Assembly: GCA_914767715.1 (NCBI GenBank) | Contig: OU612068.1 | Span: 11,410,001-11,470,000 of the forward strand | Direction: 5' to 3' | Origin: Membranipora membranacea | Lineage: Eukaryota; Bryozoa; Gymnolaemata; Cheilostomatida; Membraniporidae | Length of the DNA stretch: 60,000 nucleotides | In this document: positions 47,301 to 60,000 of the stretch, piece by piece | Layout: each line of letters begins with the position of its first letter | Numbering within the stretch: the first letter of the stretch is position 1 | The notes under the pieces: generated by a model | What the model saw: only the letters and a program-made list of their open reading frames with translations | Database searches by the model: none | Told to the model about the DNA's origin: nothing | Made by a program: the position numbers and the translations under genes

Positions 47301-50300
47301 TTATGATACCAGCATATGAAGGGACTTTGTTCTGTACCCAGCTGAATTCCACTGAAGTTCCGCAAACTGGTGAGTTCCTTGATAATGATATGGTATGCCA
47401 AATGCTACGAGTCATTGGATCAGAATTTGGATTAATGACTTGAATAGCTACCATGCTAACATTTATCGTTGTGTATCACACTCACAGGTCTTAATGCCTT
47501 TCCGTGTTTAAAAATATCCTCCCTAATGTGTGACTCTGTGGGTGTAGCGCCAATTAAATAAAAAGAAAACATGTTTTTAATCAATTTTATGGCCCTATTT
47601 GAAACGCCTACACATGCTTTGTTTTGACAGCTTTCAGACCTATTTCATGGTTCTATCTTGCGTTCAGCGCCAGTCCTAGCAGCATGCCTACCATGTGTTT
47701 CATATAAGATCATTAAAAATTTCCCAAGCTCTAAAATTTTCTCATGAAACAATCACCCAAAGCCGCATAAACAGTGTTTAATTGCTGTTATTTCAAAATA
47801 CTAACAAATACCTTGTTTTCGAGAGAAGAAACTTCAACTATGTCACATTTTGTGACATGCGTCACTCAGCAGGTGTTGGGATCTTCCCTCAGTTTATATC
47901 TTATGTACTCTTATTTCATGTGCGAACCGTGATGTCAAACAGTAATGCAATCAAACTAACCTCAAGCAGATGGCTTCATTTTTAGTTTAGATGCTGGTAT
48001 ATCCTAATCCACTCTAAAATCTCATAACCTCAGAGTTAGTGTCCGTTCATCGGCCCCTACCACCCTGTACACTACCAGCCGCTAGATAAAAATAGGATGA
48101 TCATGCCAGCATAGTTCTAGTAGGCATCTATGAGATAAAGTAATACTGAATGAGTACCTTGAGTTGTTTGGTCTTGTCTTTGAGGGTGGATTGGTAAATG
48201 CTAAGCTGTTCGGCTACTTCTGGTCCAGGTTGTCGGGCTAGGATGTGCTTGAGCTCCACATATAATTTCTCCTTCTCTTGAATAAGCAGCTCTTTTTCAA
48301 CAACTTCTTCCGTCTTGGCAATCAGACGTTTCTGCAGAGCTTGTATCTTCTGGATCATCTCATATGTACTAGGATCGGAGCCCTGTAGGGAGAAGTAAAT
48401 GTTATCAAAGACAACACACGGGTTTGGTGGGTTGTGGGAATTTCGCAGAAGTTTTACTAACACTATGGAACTGTTATTGAGAAACTACACCGCTGGAATA
48501 TGAGACTGCCTGTTTTGCTATGTTTGTTTCCTCTCAGATAATAGGCCTAGAGTTAAAACCCTTCTGATCAGATTATTCAAAAGTCATCTTACACAGTATA
48601 TAGAAAGTTTGTATGCGACCATTTGAAAAAAGGGGCTTTAAAATTATAAAAGAGCCAGACACCACTTGGTTCTGCTCCAAAATTACGGTGATGCAAATGG
48701 ACAGATACAGTTTCTGTGAAATGGACGGTAATCGATCATTAATCATTTTGAATTGTTCGATTTTTGAGAGCCTTACTATTACAAGCTTCTATTACTGGAC
48801 TTTTTTATTTCTTTTAGATCACAAACAGAGAAGCGGAGACTGTACATATATCATATAAAACCAGTTCCATCCATTTTTGGGAACAAAGGAATAAAAATTA
48901 CACAGGGTAAGAATTTTTATTGAGAAATCAAGCAATGCTGCCGTTAATCATAATTATGTTGTTTGATGTGTGCTACTAATAATGTCAACACGCTGCCGTA
49001 TGTGGACTAGAAGGCATGCTTTGTCCTTCCGATTGCAGATTTATTGCAGAATTCCCGATTTTACTATTGCCACTCATTTTCTGGACCTTTCCTTTGTTGC
49101 TGCTCTTAATTCACTTGATGCCCTAGTTGAAACAAAGCCCATGAACCCTGCCGCATGCAAAACTAATTAGTAGTAATTAGGCTTGTGGCTTAATCACTAG
49201 CCTTATTTATCTGTTGAGCAGCCTTTAAGCTGGTCAGTGGATGGGACGCAAACAAAGGCCCCAAACTTTCTTTATTAGTTTTAAGAATCTTGGACAGCAT
49301 GCCAATGAGCATCACAGACTCAAAGCACATGCACTTATAAGGAAACTACTAGTCGTACCTGTTCTCATTAAGACGACTCTACATACAAGTCGGCCGCATT
49401 GCCATCTACCTAGCTTGTCAGATCAACAACTGAGCACTACTCTCAAAAGTTACCTCAATATATCTTGTGGAGAATGAAGCTGCACTCATATTTAGCATTG
49501 CTCATAATTAAAACATTCCCACCAGACTCAGCTTTAGGTAGCCTAAACAAACATGCAGGCCTGTTTGTTCACAAAACAACTGCTCAAACCTAACAGGGTT
49601 TAATCCATAAAGTTTTTCAAATTTGGGAGGACATAACGATGGGCAGATGGATCTGGGTGTGCAGATGGCAGTTGACTTTTAAAACCCAGCCCTCAGAATT
49701 ACTCACAGTATTAACAATCCACAAGTTTGCGCCTAGTTCTAGTTCTACCAGCATAATGTTGATTGGAAACGTGACACAGTCTGTCATTCAAATGCAGTGC
49801 GACAGTTAGCTAGTAGTCGGTGTCATTTCTAGTTGGGCCCTCCTGACATCATTTTACTCGTGGATATATCGATTCTAACTAATTTACAGGCTTCAGACAG
49901 CGGTTGTTGAGTTAAATCTGGAGGTTTCAGAGTAACAAGACGAAAATCAAACAGGTAAGAGTGGACTCTTTCTTCTTTATAAGAATTTAACTGATGCTAA
50001 CAAGTAGCCTCAATCTACTTTTAGTTGTAAAATGCTTGATGCTGACTGTCAGGCAGAACATAAATTCTTTGATTGAATCGCTTTTGATCAAAATCAGATA
50101 AAAACTGTAACCCAACCTTCTATTGAATGGAAGGTCTGGCTATCATTCGCCTATCATGTGGTTGAATGTAAACCAAATATGTGGCATTTTAAGACTTTTA
50201 TATACGCTGGTGCAGACCACAATCCATTCTAGATAATCACCAAGCCATTTTCTCTAACCATAACTTTCTTTCAAGCAATTAAAGTTTGGAGTTTAGGGTA

Positions 50301-53300
50301 CAATTTGATTCTGGAAGGCCGGGTAGAGTGCATTTGAATGACAGCAAAAAACACTAGATTGCGCAGCATTGGTCTGGTGGCACAAATCATTTAGTTAGAT
50401 ACTGCTGACATGTTTCTCATTTCACCACATCACAAACATTGGGAGACAAAAATGAGGCCAAGCAAAATATTAAGAGGCAAGACCTTATGCTGCCTTCAAA
50501 AGAATCACCTCAGACATTGACCCTGAGATATTTGACTTTTTAGAAACCTGAACCGGTCAAAAATAACCGATTCACATTTTTTGCATCACTTACGAGTTTG
50601 AAGTTAGAAATTCAATACTTTGGGAGCCCTCTTTGGCCAATGGGAGCTTGTTGATGTAACTGAGCAATTTAGGTCAAAGTCTATATGGCATTGAAGAGAT
50701 AACTATTAGAAGCTAACTAGATGCAGACCATTCAAAAGTGAGAGGTAGCCAACAAATAACATTTTGGGCGGGCTTTCATTCGTCATTCATAAACCTGTCT
50801 AGAATCAAAATCTCACCTCTAGTTTTCTCCAGCGGTGAATGTTCATCGGATTTTCTAATTCCTCCTCTAAAGCTTTGCATCTGGTTCGTTCTCTCAGAAG
50901 CTCCCTCTGTATATGGTAAACCTCACGTCTAAAATACCAAACCAAATGTACAGTCCAGAATACAATGGCATGTTAAATTTTCAGGCAAAACTGTTGAAGT
51001 TGTTCAACTTAGAGAACCATCGTTAAAACAAAAGAAAACACCAGATTTACTAACCTAAGATCCTCAACGTTGGCCACACTCTTTTGTAGGATGCCCTTCT
51101 CGCGTCTCAGCTTTTTGATTTCTAGCTTCAGGACCCTGATGTCCTCAAGCCTCTGGTTGTACTGAATTTCTCCCTTGTTCAGTGTGGACTGCTGAATCTT
51201 TATCTTCTCATACAGTAAGGCCAGTTCATCATTTCTTCTCACTAGCTGTGTTCCTAGAATGTCTCTCTCACTTATAACCTGATGATCAAAAGAATCTTAA
51301 CGGTTGTAGTTTTGCATAGTTAGTAGAATGAAATCAATAAACTTTAAAATTATAGAGGTACCACTGTATCAAAGTTCACTTAGCTTTTGTTACCATCCTT
51401 GCCTACTCAAGCTATTTAGGCGAACACAGGAAAAATTAAACAGTCTTTCAGTGTGGTATAGAACTACCAATTCACCATAATTAATTTTCTGCATTTGCAT
51501 TTTTATGGCAGGGGTTTTTCTCAGTTCTCAAAATGTAGTGAAGTAAGCTTTGTCTTGGTCCATAATGATCCAAAGCCAATTGACCTGGAATGGGGCTCAG
51601 CTGCTTATTTCCATTTCTATTATAAACATGAAGTTCCCTTTCCCGTTGAGGTGATATGGCCGAAACAAAGATCATAGGTCTTAAATAAAATCCATAAATT
51701 AAGTTTTCCGATCGTTGGTCGGAAATATAATGATGGCAATAACGAAAAAGCAAAAGAGCAATAACGAAATAAGAATAAATCATGATCACCTTCGTTTCTT
51801 GTCAAACCAAAGGATTTCAGGAGAGATTTTGAAGTTAGGATGGCTTCATTAGTATTTATGAGTTTGAATAGCATGGTTGGCATTGACGATAAGGACCTTT
51901 TCTTTCCTAGCATACAATTTGGAACTAAGGCTATAAAGGTTCAAAGGTTACCTGATCGAGTTCCTTCTTCTGTCTGACCCTCTCTGCGTCAGCCTCTGAG
52001 ATGATCTTGAGGAGTTTTCTCTCCTCTGCCTCCTGGGCCTCTATGTAAGCCTTACTCTCTGCAGCCATCTGCTTCATTCTCTGCAGCTCCGCCTACAAAC
52101 ACCATACACAAAAATGTTACAACTAACTGGGTCTGCTCATAATTGTAAAGTACTGGGGAGAGTGAGCGTACAAATGAGCGAAAGCCATCGCTCTTCTCAA
52201 TCTGATAAAAGGGCTCTTAGAATTTGTCTGTGAATTTAGCAAGTGATCAATATAGAATCCTCAATCTACCTACCAACCAGAGAAAACTGCGCTATTTCAA
52301 TCTGACATAGAGAGCTCCTATCCACGCTCATCTTTGATTAAATTTGAGGTATTCTGGGATAAAATGCGACTGATCCCATAAGAGCACCAAAACACAACTC
52401 CACATGTCAGCAGGGAAACTTGTGTAATGGGCTGATGGCTTAGCTTTGACGAAAAAGATGAGCCAAGCATCAATGGGTCACACCCAGTTAACTAATGAGT
52501 TATTTAATCTCTCTCTTCACTAATCCCTCACACCCAACTCCCTTATTTTTATAACAATGTGCTAAAAAGGTTCTTGATTATCTTTTACATGTCATTGATT
52601 TCACAAGTAAGTGGCAAGTTAGAATACAACATGTAAAAGAGGCAGCCTTTACAATGTGTTTGTACCTTAAGGTTATCCTTCTCTTTCTCCACTCTCTGCC
52701 TGTCCAGATGCTCCTTAACCAGAGCCTGCTCTTTAGAAGTTATCTCCTCCTTTAGCTGATCAATCTGATGATTCATTATCTTGAGCTTCCTCTGCATCTC
52801 TGTGATTTCATCCTAAATAAATAAATTAAATGATTGAAATGATGAGTAACATATCGGCATAGCATTTTTGGCTTTAATAATGTTGCTTAATTTATCATTA
52901 TTCAATTTATTATTTTAGGTAGAAAAACCCACCAGGAACGCTCATTTATCTTCATGGTCCTGAGTTTGACACAGTTCAGACGTGACCAAGCAATTTAGAA
53001 GGAACTATTATCAGGTGAAAAAAACCCGCAAAACATCAGTAAATTTCCTTTAATAATGTTTACTGGTGTAGCCTTCAGGAAATATTCTATGACTGGTAAC
53101 AGTCGGCACTTTCCGCCATTAATCATTAAGAATTATGGGACTTCAAATATTATTTCTTTGAATTTTGCATGGCCAAGTCTAACGTGAGATGTGCATCAAC
53201 CCCTGTAATTAATTTGGCACGATTTTAAATCTCCAAACTTATGAAACAAATTTTTTTTGAGTTGAATAAGGGAGAGGGGGATGGAAAGGGTAAGAGGCTC

Positions 53301-56300
53301 AAACTAACCCACATCATGCACAAACAAACTAATTCAAGATGTGAGAAAGAAAAGCCTGAGAAATATCAAAAGAATTATATGTCACAGCAACACCATACTT
53401 TATACCACTCCCATAGTCTGTCTCATATGGAATGTTATGAAGTATGCTGTTGAGATTTGGCCACATTTCGTTCACATCAACTTCCCCTCTTTACAGAAAT
53501 TTGCTATTTCTTGTCCTAAGGCCAACGTCTAATTCCAAATAACTGGTGACCAATTGGGTATGATGGATGCCTACTTTATGATATGCCGTAGTATCTATTT
53601 CTTATGGAATGTTATGAAGTACGCACTCAAAATAAACACATTTCAGCTATAAAGAAAAAAACAATATCAGGTCCCTAATCAATGATGCTTTGAGAGTTTT
53701 TAAATTTGCTGCCAGATCTAAAGCAATAGGAAACATTCGTACTGATTGTTGGCAATTCCATGTTGTTCTCGGGGCTTTTATATAATTGAAAGCTTGGTTT
53801 GTTAATTGCATGTTAATGATGCTCAAAGTTATTTCTGGCAGTCTGAAGAAAACTCCTCAATAAACCACTACCCATTTAAGATCAACCGAGAGCAGGAAGT
53901 AATTTAGGTCTCGTGGCATTCATGCTATTTTGAACATGCAAGCCTTTTCTGACTGCCAATCAAAGAACCAAATCCATTGGTAAGAGCTCAATAATCGTTG
54001 TGAGTGACCACGCAAATGGATATTGGCTCAGTTGACCGATTCTCACTCTATATTCATCTAGAGACTTCTCAACTCAAACTAAGGTTTTCCATGTTTCTCA
54101 CCTGGGCCTCGATGAGATTCTTGCTGTACAGATTCCTGTCACTTCTCACAGCCTCGTACAAGTTCTGCTGCTGTTTGAGTTTAGTCTCCGCCTCAGCTAT
54201 CTTCTTCTTGTAGTCAAATATAGACATCTCTCTGACCTTGACCTCCTCCATATGCTGAAGTACTTTCTGTGTGAGGTCACTGGCCTCGTTAATATATCTG
54301 TCTCTCTCTTTCTCCAGCTGGTATATAATCTTACGCTGCTTCTGGGCCTGAAACGCAGAATAACACTCTGTTAATTGAGCATTAAATGAACTATGACATG
54401 CTTGTTACAAAGATTTTTGTTTCTTCCAGCTGATGATGTCACTGGCTCTCAATATTTATATGGTGATCTGGTAAACAAATGAAAGCAATCCATGCTTAAA
54501 CAGATTCGTCCCCTCCCTGAACAAAAGCAGACAATTCTGAATACTGTTTGCAGTGATTGCAGATGTTACTATGCCTTTCTTTTAAACTGAGACCCTACGT
54601 TAATTTATATACACTAAACCAATTATAAGTTTTGAAAAATGTAAGGATGGTTTAGAATTCAATGTATTCATTAAGCGGGACCGCACCTCTTCCTTGTAGT
54701 TCTGAATCTCCTGCTCCAGAGTCTTCTTACTCTGCTCATGTAATTTGACCAGGTTGAGCTGTTTCTGGGTAGCTGCAGCAGCCTTCAGCATATTCTTATT
54801 GAGGATATCACGCTCTCTGACCAGGTCATCGATCGCCTTCTTATCTACCTCTGCCTGCTTCTTAGCAGACTCCAACTCTATAAGTAGAGGAATTGTTGAA
54901 TTAAATGAGAGGATAAAATCCAAGTTACTTGCGAATATCCATCTCAGAAGCAGTTAGATCAGGTAGAAAAACAAGTGACCATAGAAAAACTATAACTCTC
55001 CCGACTCTGGTGAAACGGTATTCAAATTTGGTTAGTTTTTTGTTTATTTTATGATGTCTGAAATCCCTCACCTCTTTCCAGAGCAGTAATGTTGCCCTTG
55101 AGTGTTTCTTTGGATCCCTCCACCTCCGACTTGTGATCTTCTACTGTTCTCAGCTTTCTCTGGATTGTCTCTCTCATCCTGTTCAATCTTCCTGCCTCCG
55201 TCTTCAAAGCATTCACTTCATCTTCTTTTTGCTGTAACAAACAAATCAGACTACATTGAGGAATGTCTGTTACCTTTGTACCGAATCCAGATATATGACA
55301 AACTTTGTCTTCAAATGGTACAGATGTTGGATCTGAAAAATTTCAACCTATAATTGATTGTTCTCCAATTGTCACAATCGATGTCATTTATTCCATTTTT
55401 GCTGTCAAATTCTTAATGGATAGAGGACAACTTCAAAGTCTTCTGTTAAACTCGCTCCAAAAAAATCATATTCGATCCTTGGAACACCAGACTAGGTATT
55501 GTCAAGGGATTTATGTATTATGTAAGGAGTGTTACTTTCTAACTGGCAATATGGGATCCGTGCTTCTCAACATTGCATAGTTTCAAACTCTATGGAATGT
55601 GGATAAGTACGCTTCCTATTTTCACCGACTAGACATCAGGTGCATCTCTACTGAAACTCATTCCGTAAAACAGCTAAAACAATCAGAGCACACAATCTAA
55701 CCTTGAGCTCCTGAGCTTTCTGTTGATTCTCTTGATGAATACTATCAGAGAGAACCATCTGCTCCTGAAGATCTGTCTGCAACTTCTGGAATCGGCTGTT
55801 CAGAATATCGCTCTCCTTGATATTTCTCTCATTTGTAATCTGGAATAATATTAATGAGTCATCGTCTTACTTTACGTGGATTTACAAAGCAAGCCAAAGA
55901 AGCACTTCAGTGAACACACCTTGCATTTTTCCTACCTGGTTTCCTCAAAACATATTTCTTCACATGCCATACTAATTTTGATATGGAATGTGGATAAGTA
56001 TGTTTTCTGATCCCAATCAATGTCTACAAACTACGAATAAATTTGGTCTCCAAAGCTGGAGATGATGCTACTATTTGATTTTAGAAAGGTGGCCACCAAC
56101 AATGCCTCATCAAGACTAGTCGCTCCAGTCAACTTTATGCCTATGATAAGGAACACAAGAATCATGGGAATTACTGCTATCCATTACTGTCTCATGAAGC
56201 TTGGCAATAATTAAAATCAGTTAACTTTTAGAGGGCATTCCCCACAAAAAGATACAGTCTTATCCATTTTGGCTACTCTCACTCTACTGGCAAGCCCCAA

Positions 56301-58725
56301 CAGCTCAAGGGGAAGCAACTCCAAATTCAGCCAATTAGGAGCAAACGTGATCCACTCACAGAAATCTCAAGTTTGAAGACTATGAACTCACCCTTTGCTC
56401 TTTGAGCTGCTGCTCGAGCTTGTTGACATCAGCTTTGTATCTATCGATAGCGCTGGCTAAGTTCTTGACTTCAGTACTCTTGGCTTCGTGATCAGCCTTA
56501 GCCTGCTTGAGTTCCTTCTCCATCTTGTCACGACGGCGAGATTCTCGCTGAGCTTCATTGTTTCTCATCTGGATGTCTTGTGTCAACTACAGGAAAAAAA
56601 ATGGGTAAACTATAATCAACTTGCACTGATGATGAACAATCTTGTGCTCTGTATCTTTTCACAACCATTTTGTCGATGTCTGCAGTGAGCAGTGTCGCAT
56701 TGTAAACTCTAATTGATTGTCATCATTCAGTTGCAATGAGAACACTTTAACACTTTGTTTGAGAATTTGTCAGAGAACCAAAGTTTCTGGATATCAACGC
56801 ATAAACTGGCAGTATCTGACCTCCGTATTATACTGTTATAGATGTAAATGATAGCTGAGCTCTGGATATGAGTGGCTGAAAGACTGACTGACCTCTTGTA
56901 TTTTCTGCTTTGCGTCCTCGTGAGCCTCCTCTAGTTTACTCTGCTCAGCTTCTGCCTCGGCCATCTGCTCTCTCAGCTTCACGATCTCAGTTAACTGCTC
57001 GTCTCTTTCTTTGGTCAGTTCCTCTTTTACCTTCAGCAACTCGTTCACACTGAAACCATTGAGAGATATGAAGTAAAACTGGTGTCATGCCCTATCGATG
57101 GGTTCAATCAGAAATCGAAACCCTATCTTTAGATTTTCGGACTATTCCTAAACTCTGGGAAAGCATTATATTGTCAAAAAAGTCTTCCTATCTATGGCTC
57201 ATACAATTACGAGCGAGAACATTTGGGGTCGTATTTTTGGCCAATATAATTGCGGTGCATAGAAATTTTGATGATAGATCAAACAATTTAGCATCAACCC
57301 AAAGGGTTAATGAACAAAACTAGACGAACTGCCTAACCTGTGCTCCTGTCCCATAGTGAGACCAGCTCCTTGCTCAACTAGCTTGCTAAGATTTGCAATC
57401 TCTAATTTAAGAGACTGGATGGTATCTTTAGCTCTTGTCTCTTTCTCATGAGCGGCATCAACCATCTTCCATGCTTTCTCTATTTCCTAAAAAAATTGCA
57501 TAGAGAAAAACATGAAATTTCCAATACTAAGTAATTAATAAACAGGATATTTTTTTACTCATACATTTTATTTGGTTTCTTTTTGATTTATAGAATACTA
57601 TTGACTTGACTGGATGCAACTTACACACATCAATACACCACGCCTAAAGCTAAAATATGAGAACTGTGGTGAGTTTAGATACCTTTTTCAAAGAAGCGAT
57701 TGTAGCTTGGTCTTCCTGTGACAGTTTCAATGCTGTCTGCATCTTTGCAGCATTTGAAACTATGTCTGCATTGAGCTCTCGGCATTTTGCCATCAATCGT
57801 TTTTCACTCTCATGAGATTTCTTAAGAGCCCTGTGGAGCTTTTCATACTCGACCCGAAACTTCTCCAAACTCCTATAAGTGGAAAGGTCAAAATAATTTT
57901 AAATGAGCTCACCAAACCATGCATTCAAGAACCTGCCTCAGCGAAGAACTATAAATCTTAAAACCTGGTTCTGTCAAATGTTATCAGTGTATCATAGTTT
58001 AAGCCTACAGTTTACTTTTTGACACCATTTATTTTTTTTCAAAAGATGATACATTGGTTCAGTAGGCAGTGAAACGCAGACAAACCTGTCTCCCATGAGC
58101 TCCTGAAGCACCTCCTGGAAGTCCTTCTCCAGAGACTCGAAGGCGCTATCCTCAATGGAGAGAGTGCCAACATTTCCGCTGCGCTCTGTCTTTGTCTGAA
58201 AAATATATACCACTACAAAACAGTTCAAGGATAATAACAATGAAGACAGATTTCACAACCTTCCTGTTGATGTGATGTCTTTCTGTTAGGATAGAGTTGT
58301 TTTAGTGTTATCCATACAGATTTGAAAAGTAGATTGAGACATAAAAGAAGTCTTTGCAAGCATCATTTGACTGCTTTAACCACTACCTAGCAAATGTTCA
58401 AAAATCATTCTATGTTTTGTCATTTGCAATGATTATTAGTAAATAATTGATCTGCCATAAGACCTCTAGCATTTCTTCTGTTTTAGTTTAATACATTTGC
58501 TTTTCATTTAGTACATGACCACCAAATAGCACAACAACATGAAAAAAGTTTGACATTTAGTGTGAGGAGTCACTGTCATCTGTCACTGTCAGTCTTATAC
58601 AGTGAATGACTCTGAGCTGATGTGCCACATCAAGTTCATACGAAAATGCAATTTGGAAGCAGAGTTACTGTAAATCTAGCTCAAGTTTTATTTACCTCAA
58701 CTCCTTCCTCTTTATCATCTGCCAT
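44372..58725 (-). CDS. CFAP58: Cilia- and flagella-associated protein 58 (CFAP58/CCDC147)
   Basis: Axonemal coiled-coil protein required for sperm flagella and cilia in other animals. Seventeen exons on the minus strand: 58696-58725, 58086-58195, 57683-57872, 57338-57486, 56893-57049, 56392-56586, 55702-55839, 55072-55231, 54687-54877, 54102-54347, 52666-52812, 51952-52092, 51055-51278, 50817-50928, 48158-48382, 46532-46665, 44372-44492. All phases agree, giving 889 residues (human about 872). It starts MADDKEEGVE and is nearly all heptad-rich helix. Diagnostic stretches include RLMAKCRELNADIV, VRERDILNKNMLKA, QNLYEAVRSDRNLYSKNL, QLVRRNDELALLYEKIKIQQ, ENPMNIHRWRKLE and ILARQPGPEVAEQL. The short last exon ends with the family FTGGGF motif and is separated by a 2.0 kb intron. 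A poly(A) signal on this strand lies near 44099-44105. No defects seen. Confidence 0.96.
44493..46531 (-). other. CFAP58 last intron (2.0 kb)
   Basis: Non-coding; no exon of either strand recognised. AT-rich, with a (TA)n run near 46466-46485. Confidence 0.5.
47052..47075. promoter_or_regulatory. 24-bp perfect palindrome with AGGTCA half-sites
   Basis: A perfect palindrome whose arms are AAAAGGTCAAAT and ATTTGACCTTTT. It contains AGGTCA and TGACCT separated by 6 bp, an everted or inverted nuclear-receptor-like half-site arrangement. It lies in intron 15 of CFAP58. Regulatory function is speculative. Confidence 0.4.
48383..50816 (-). other. CFAP58 long intron (2.4 kb)
   Basis: Between the exon ending RWRKLE and the exon starting GSDPST. 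No additional exon is needed, as the phases match. A donor-like site near 49950 and an acceptor near 49889 on the plus strand could bracket a 65-nt exon-like segment, but there is no coding support. Confidence 0.4.
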
Positions 58726-59132
58726 TGTTCCTGTGCAAGATCTCCTCAACTTACAAAATTATAGTAGTAGTGGGAAAAGATTTTTCACACTGCACAAAGC
58801 AACAAGGTGCAGAAGTGAAATGGTGACAAAGTTTGACTGTTGCTAGGCAATTACCCATGATGCAGAGAATATATCCAAAAACTTTATTATTTTATTTAAT
58901 TTCGTGTCGAGGAAAAGATGAAATGAGAAAAATAGGTCTGTGAGAATGGCAAGAAAATAAATTTCACACTAACTGAATATAACTATAATATCCACAAATC
59001 ATTTTTAATAAAAAGTTACAAAAAATAGAATAAATAATCTGGTCTGTACATTGAGCTCTTCTCATATTAATGATAGGACTCTAAGATTATTGTCACCTAT
59101 CATAGAACTCAGTCACATGATAATTCTACAAA
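58726..59132. promoter_or_regulatory. Bidirectional promoter region, CFAP58 / P2X
   Basis: Only 407 bp separate the two start codons, which point away from each other. No TATA box is obvious for either gene, unlike the small secreted genes. The region must hold both 5' UTRs and core promoters unless distant non-coding exons exist. Confidence 0.6.
58839..58852. promoter_or_regulatory. Candidate RFX X-box of CFAP58
   Basis: GTTGCTAGGCAATT shows the X-box half-sites GTTGCT and GGCAAT with a one-base spacer, about 114 bp upstream of the CFAP58 ATG. RFX sites at this distance are typical of ciliary genes. Not tested. Confidence 0.5.
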
Positions 59133-59919
59133 ATGGCTAATGCTGCTTGTGGTATTTTGAAGAAAGGGGTTTCAGTGTTTTTTGAGTATGACACCCCTAA
59201 AATCGTCCATATTAGATCAAAAGTCATAGGAATTGTTAACAGAATAATCCAAGCGGTTGTGATCATATATATCATTGTCTGGGTGCTCGTCTATAAAAAA
59301 GGATATCAGGAAGTAGACACTGGGGTCTCTGGAACAACAACCAAAGTGAAAGGTGTTGCTTATCCAAATATAACAAGACCAAACCCCAGAGTCCCTGATA
59401 GAGTCTGGGATGCTTCTGATATTGTCATCCCGGCAGAAGAAAACAATGCATTCTTTGTGATGACTAATATGATAGTGAGTAATAATCAGACACCTGGTGT
59501 ATGTCCTGAAAGCTCTTCTACTCCTGGTGCCTCATGTACCACTGATGGCGACTGTCTGCCTGTTCACAAGCCATATCTACTAGGCCATGGAGTGACTAAT
59601 GGTACATGTGACACAACAACTGGAACTTGCTTTGTAAAAGCATGGTGCCCCGTTGAGAATGACACAGTTGCAACCGAAGAGGCGTTACTGAAAGAGACCA
59701 AGGATTTCACCGTGCTCATAAAGAATCATGTGTATTTCCCATTCTACAAGAAATCCAGGAGTAACATTTTAGAATCGGCAAATAAGACCTACTTAAAAGA
59801 GTGTAACTATGATGTGGAAAACAACTACTTCTGTCCCGTATTCACCCTTGGATATATCTTAGACCAAGCTCAGGAGAAGACTGACTCAAAGCAACATTAC
59901 GATGATGTCGCAAAACAAG
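59133..59919 (+). CDS. P2X ATP-gated cation channel (3' partial)
   Basis: First coding exon of a P2X receptor subunit, a trimeric plasma-membrane channel opened by extracellular ATP. It runs from the ATG to a donor (AAACAAG/gtaaga), 262 residues, and continues beyond the window. Visible features: the N-terminal YDTPK site (conserved cytosolic Thr phosphorylation motif), TM1 (VNRIIQAVVIIYIIVWVLVY), the KGYQE turn, the TTKVKG lysines that contact ATP phosphates, WDASDIVIPAEENNAFFVMT, the Cys-rich head domain, KAWCPVEND, FTVLIKNHVYFP and the FCPVFTLG stretch of the ectodomain. Most ectodomain Cys are present. TM2 and the C-terminal tail are outside. Unusually, all of this is in one exon. Subtype names of vertebrates do not apply. 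Confidence 0.93.
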
Positions 59920-60000
59920 GTAAGAAGATGATAAGGGAAAATAGTGTAATGGGGAAGATGTTGCACAAACTTCTGATGTTTCATTTTATGTAATTGGTTT

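Noticed and set aside
47100-47380. Possible promoter plus exon (TATATAAG, then GCAAACTG/gtgagt) in CFAP58 intron 15
   Set aside because: No coding frame and no paralogous sequence in the window; too weak to list as a gene.

Overview
The window is nuclear DNA from an animal: intron-rich genes with GT-AG splice sites and AATAAA poly(A) signals, TATA boxes, tRNA-derived SINEs, MITEs and a LINE remnant. The gene set (a USP22-type deubiquitinase, axonemal proteins, a P2X receptor) fits a ciliated invertebrate. An early-branching or marine invertebrate is my guess, but the sequence does not fix the phylum. I built exon models by hand from splice sites, reading-frame continuity and remembered protein families; no alignment was run.

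Layout. 1-4849 (+): 3' part of a USP22/27/51-type ubiquitin protease, 5' end outside the window. 5861-22885 (+): a 17-exon gene for a predicted 1171-residue EF-hand protein, probably ciliary, perhaps related to EFCAB5. Its 6.1 kb intron 10 holds a complete gene on the other strand (13524-14773) plus a MITE and a long foldback. 24.5-44.0 kb: an accessory region with four more genes (24639, 28355, 38730, 42147) and one relic (43.7-44.0 kb) of the same small secreted family, interspersed with transposon debris and a separate two-exon gene for a 74-residue protein (33177-35440). 44372-58725 (-): CFAP58, 17 exons, 889 residues, complete. 59133-end (+): 5' part of a P2X ATP-gated channel, head to head with CFAP58 across about 400 bp.

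Main result: a family of small secreted proteins that I cannot match to a named family. Each has a 22-codon signal-peptide exon of exactly 66 nt, a phase-0 intron, and a second exon with the cysteine pattern C-x2-C-x6-C-x7-C-x11-14-C-x7-10-C. Five genes carry six copies of the domain. Tails differ: two members have Ala/Lys-rich helical tails, two are Tyr-rich and basic, one is short. Each has a TATA box at a plausible distance, and promoter sequence is conserved between duplicates. A structural, mucus, adhesive or defence role is possible but is inference.

Candidate RFX X-boxes lie just upstream of both putative ciliary genes (5800-5813 and 58839-58852).
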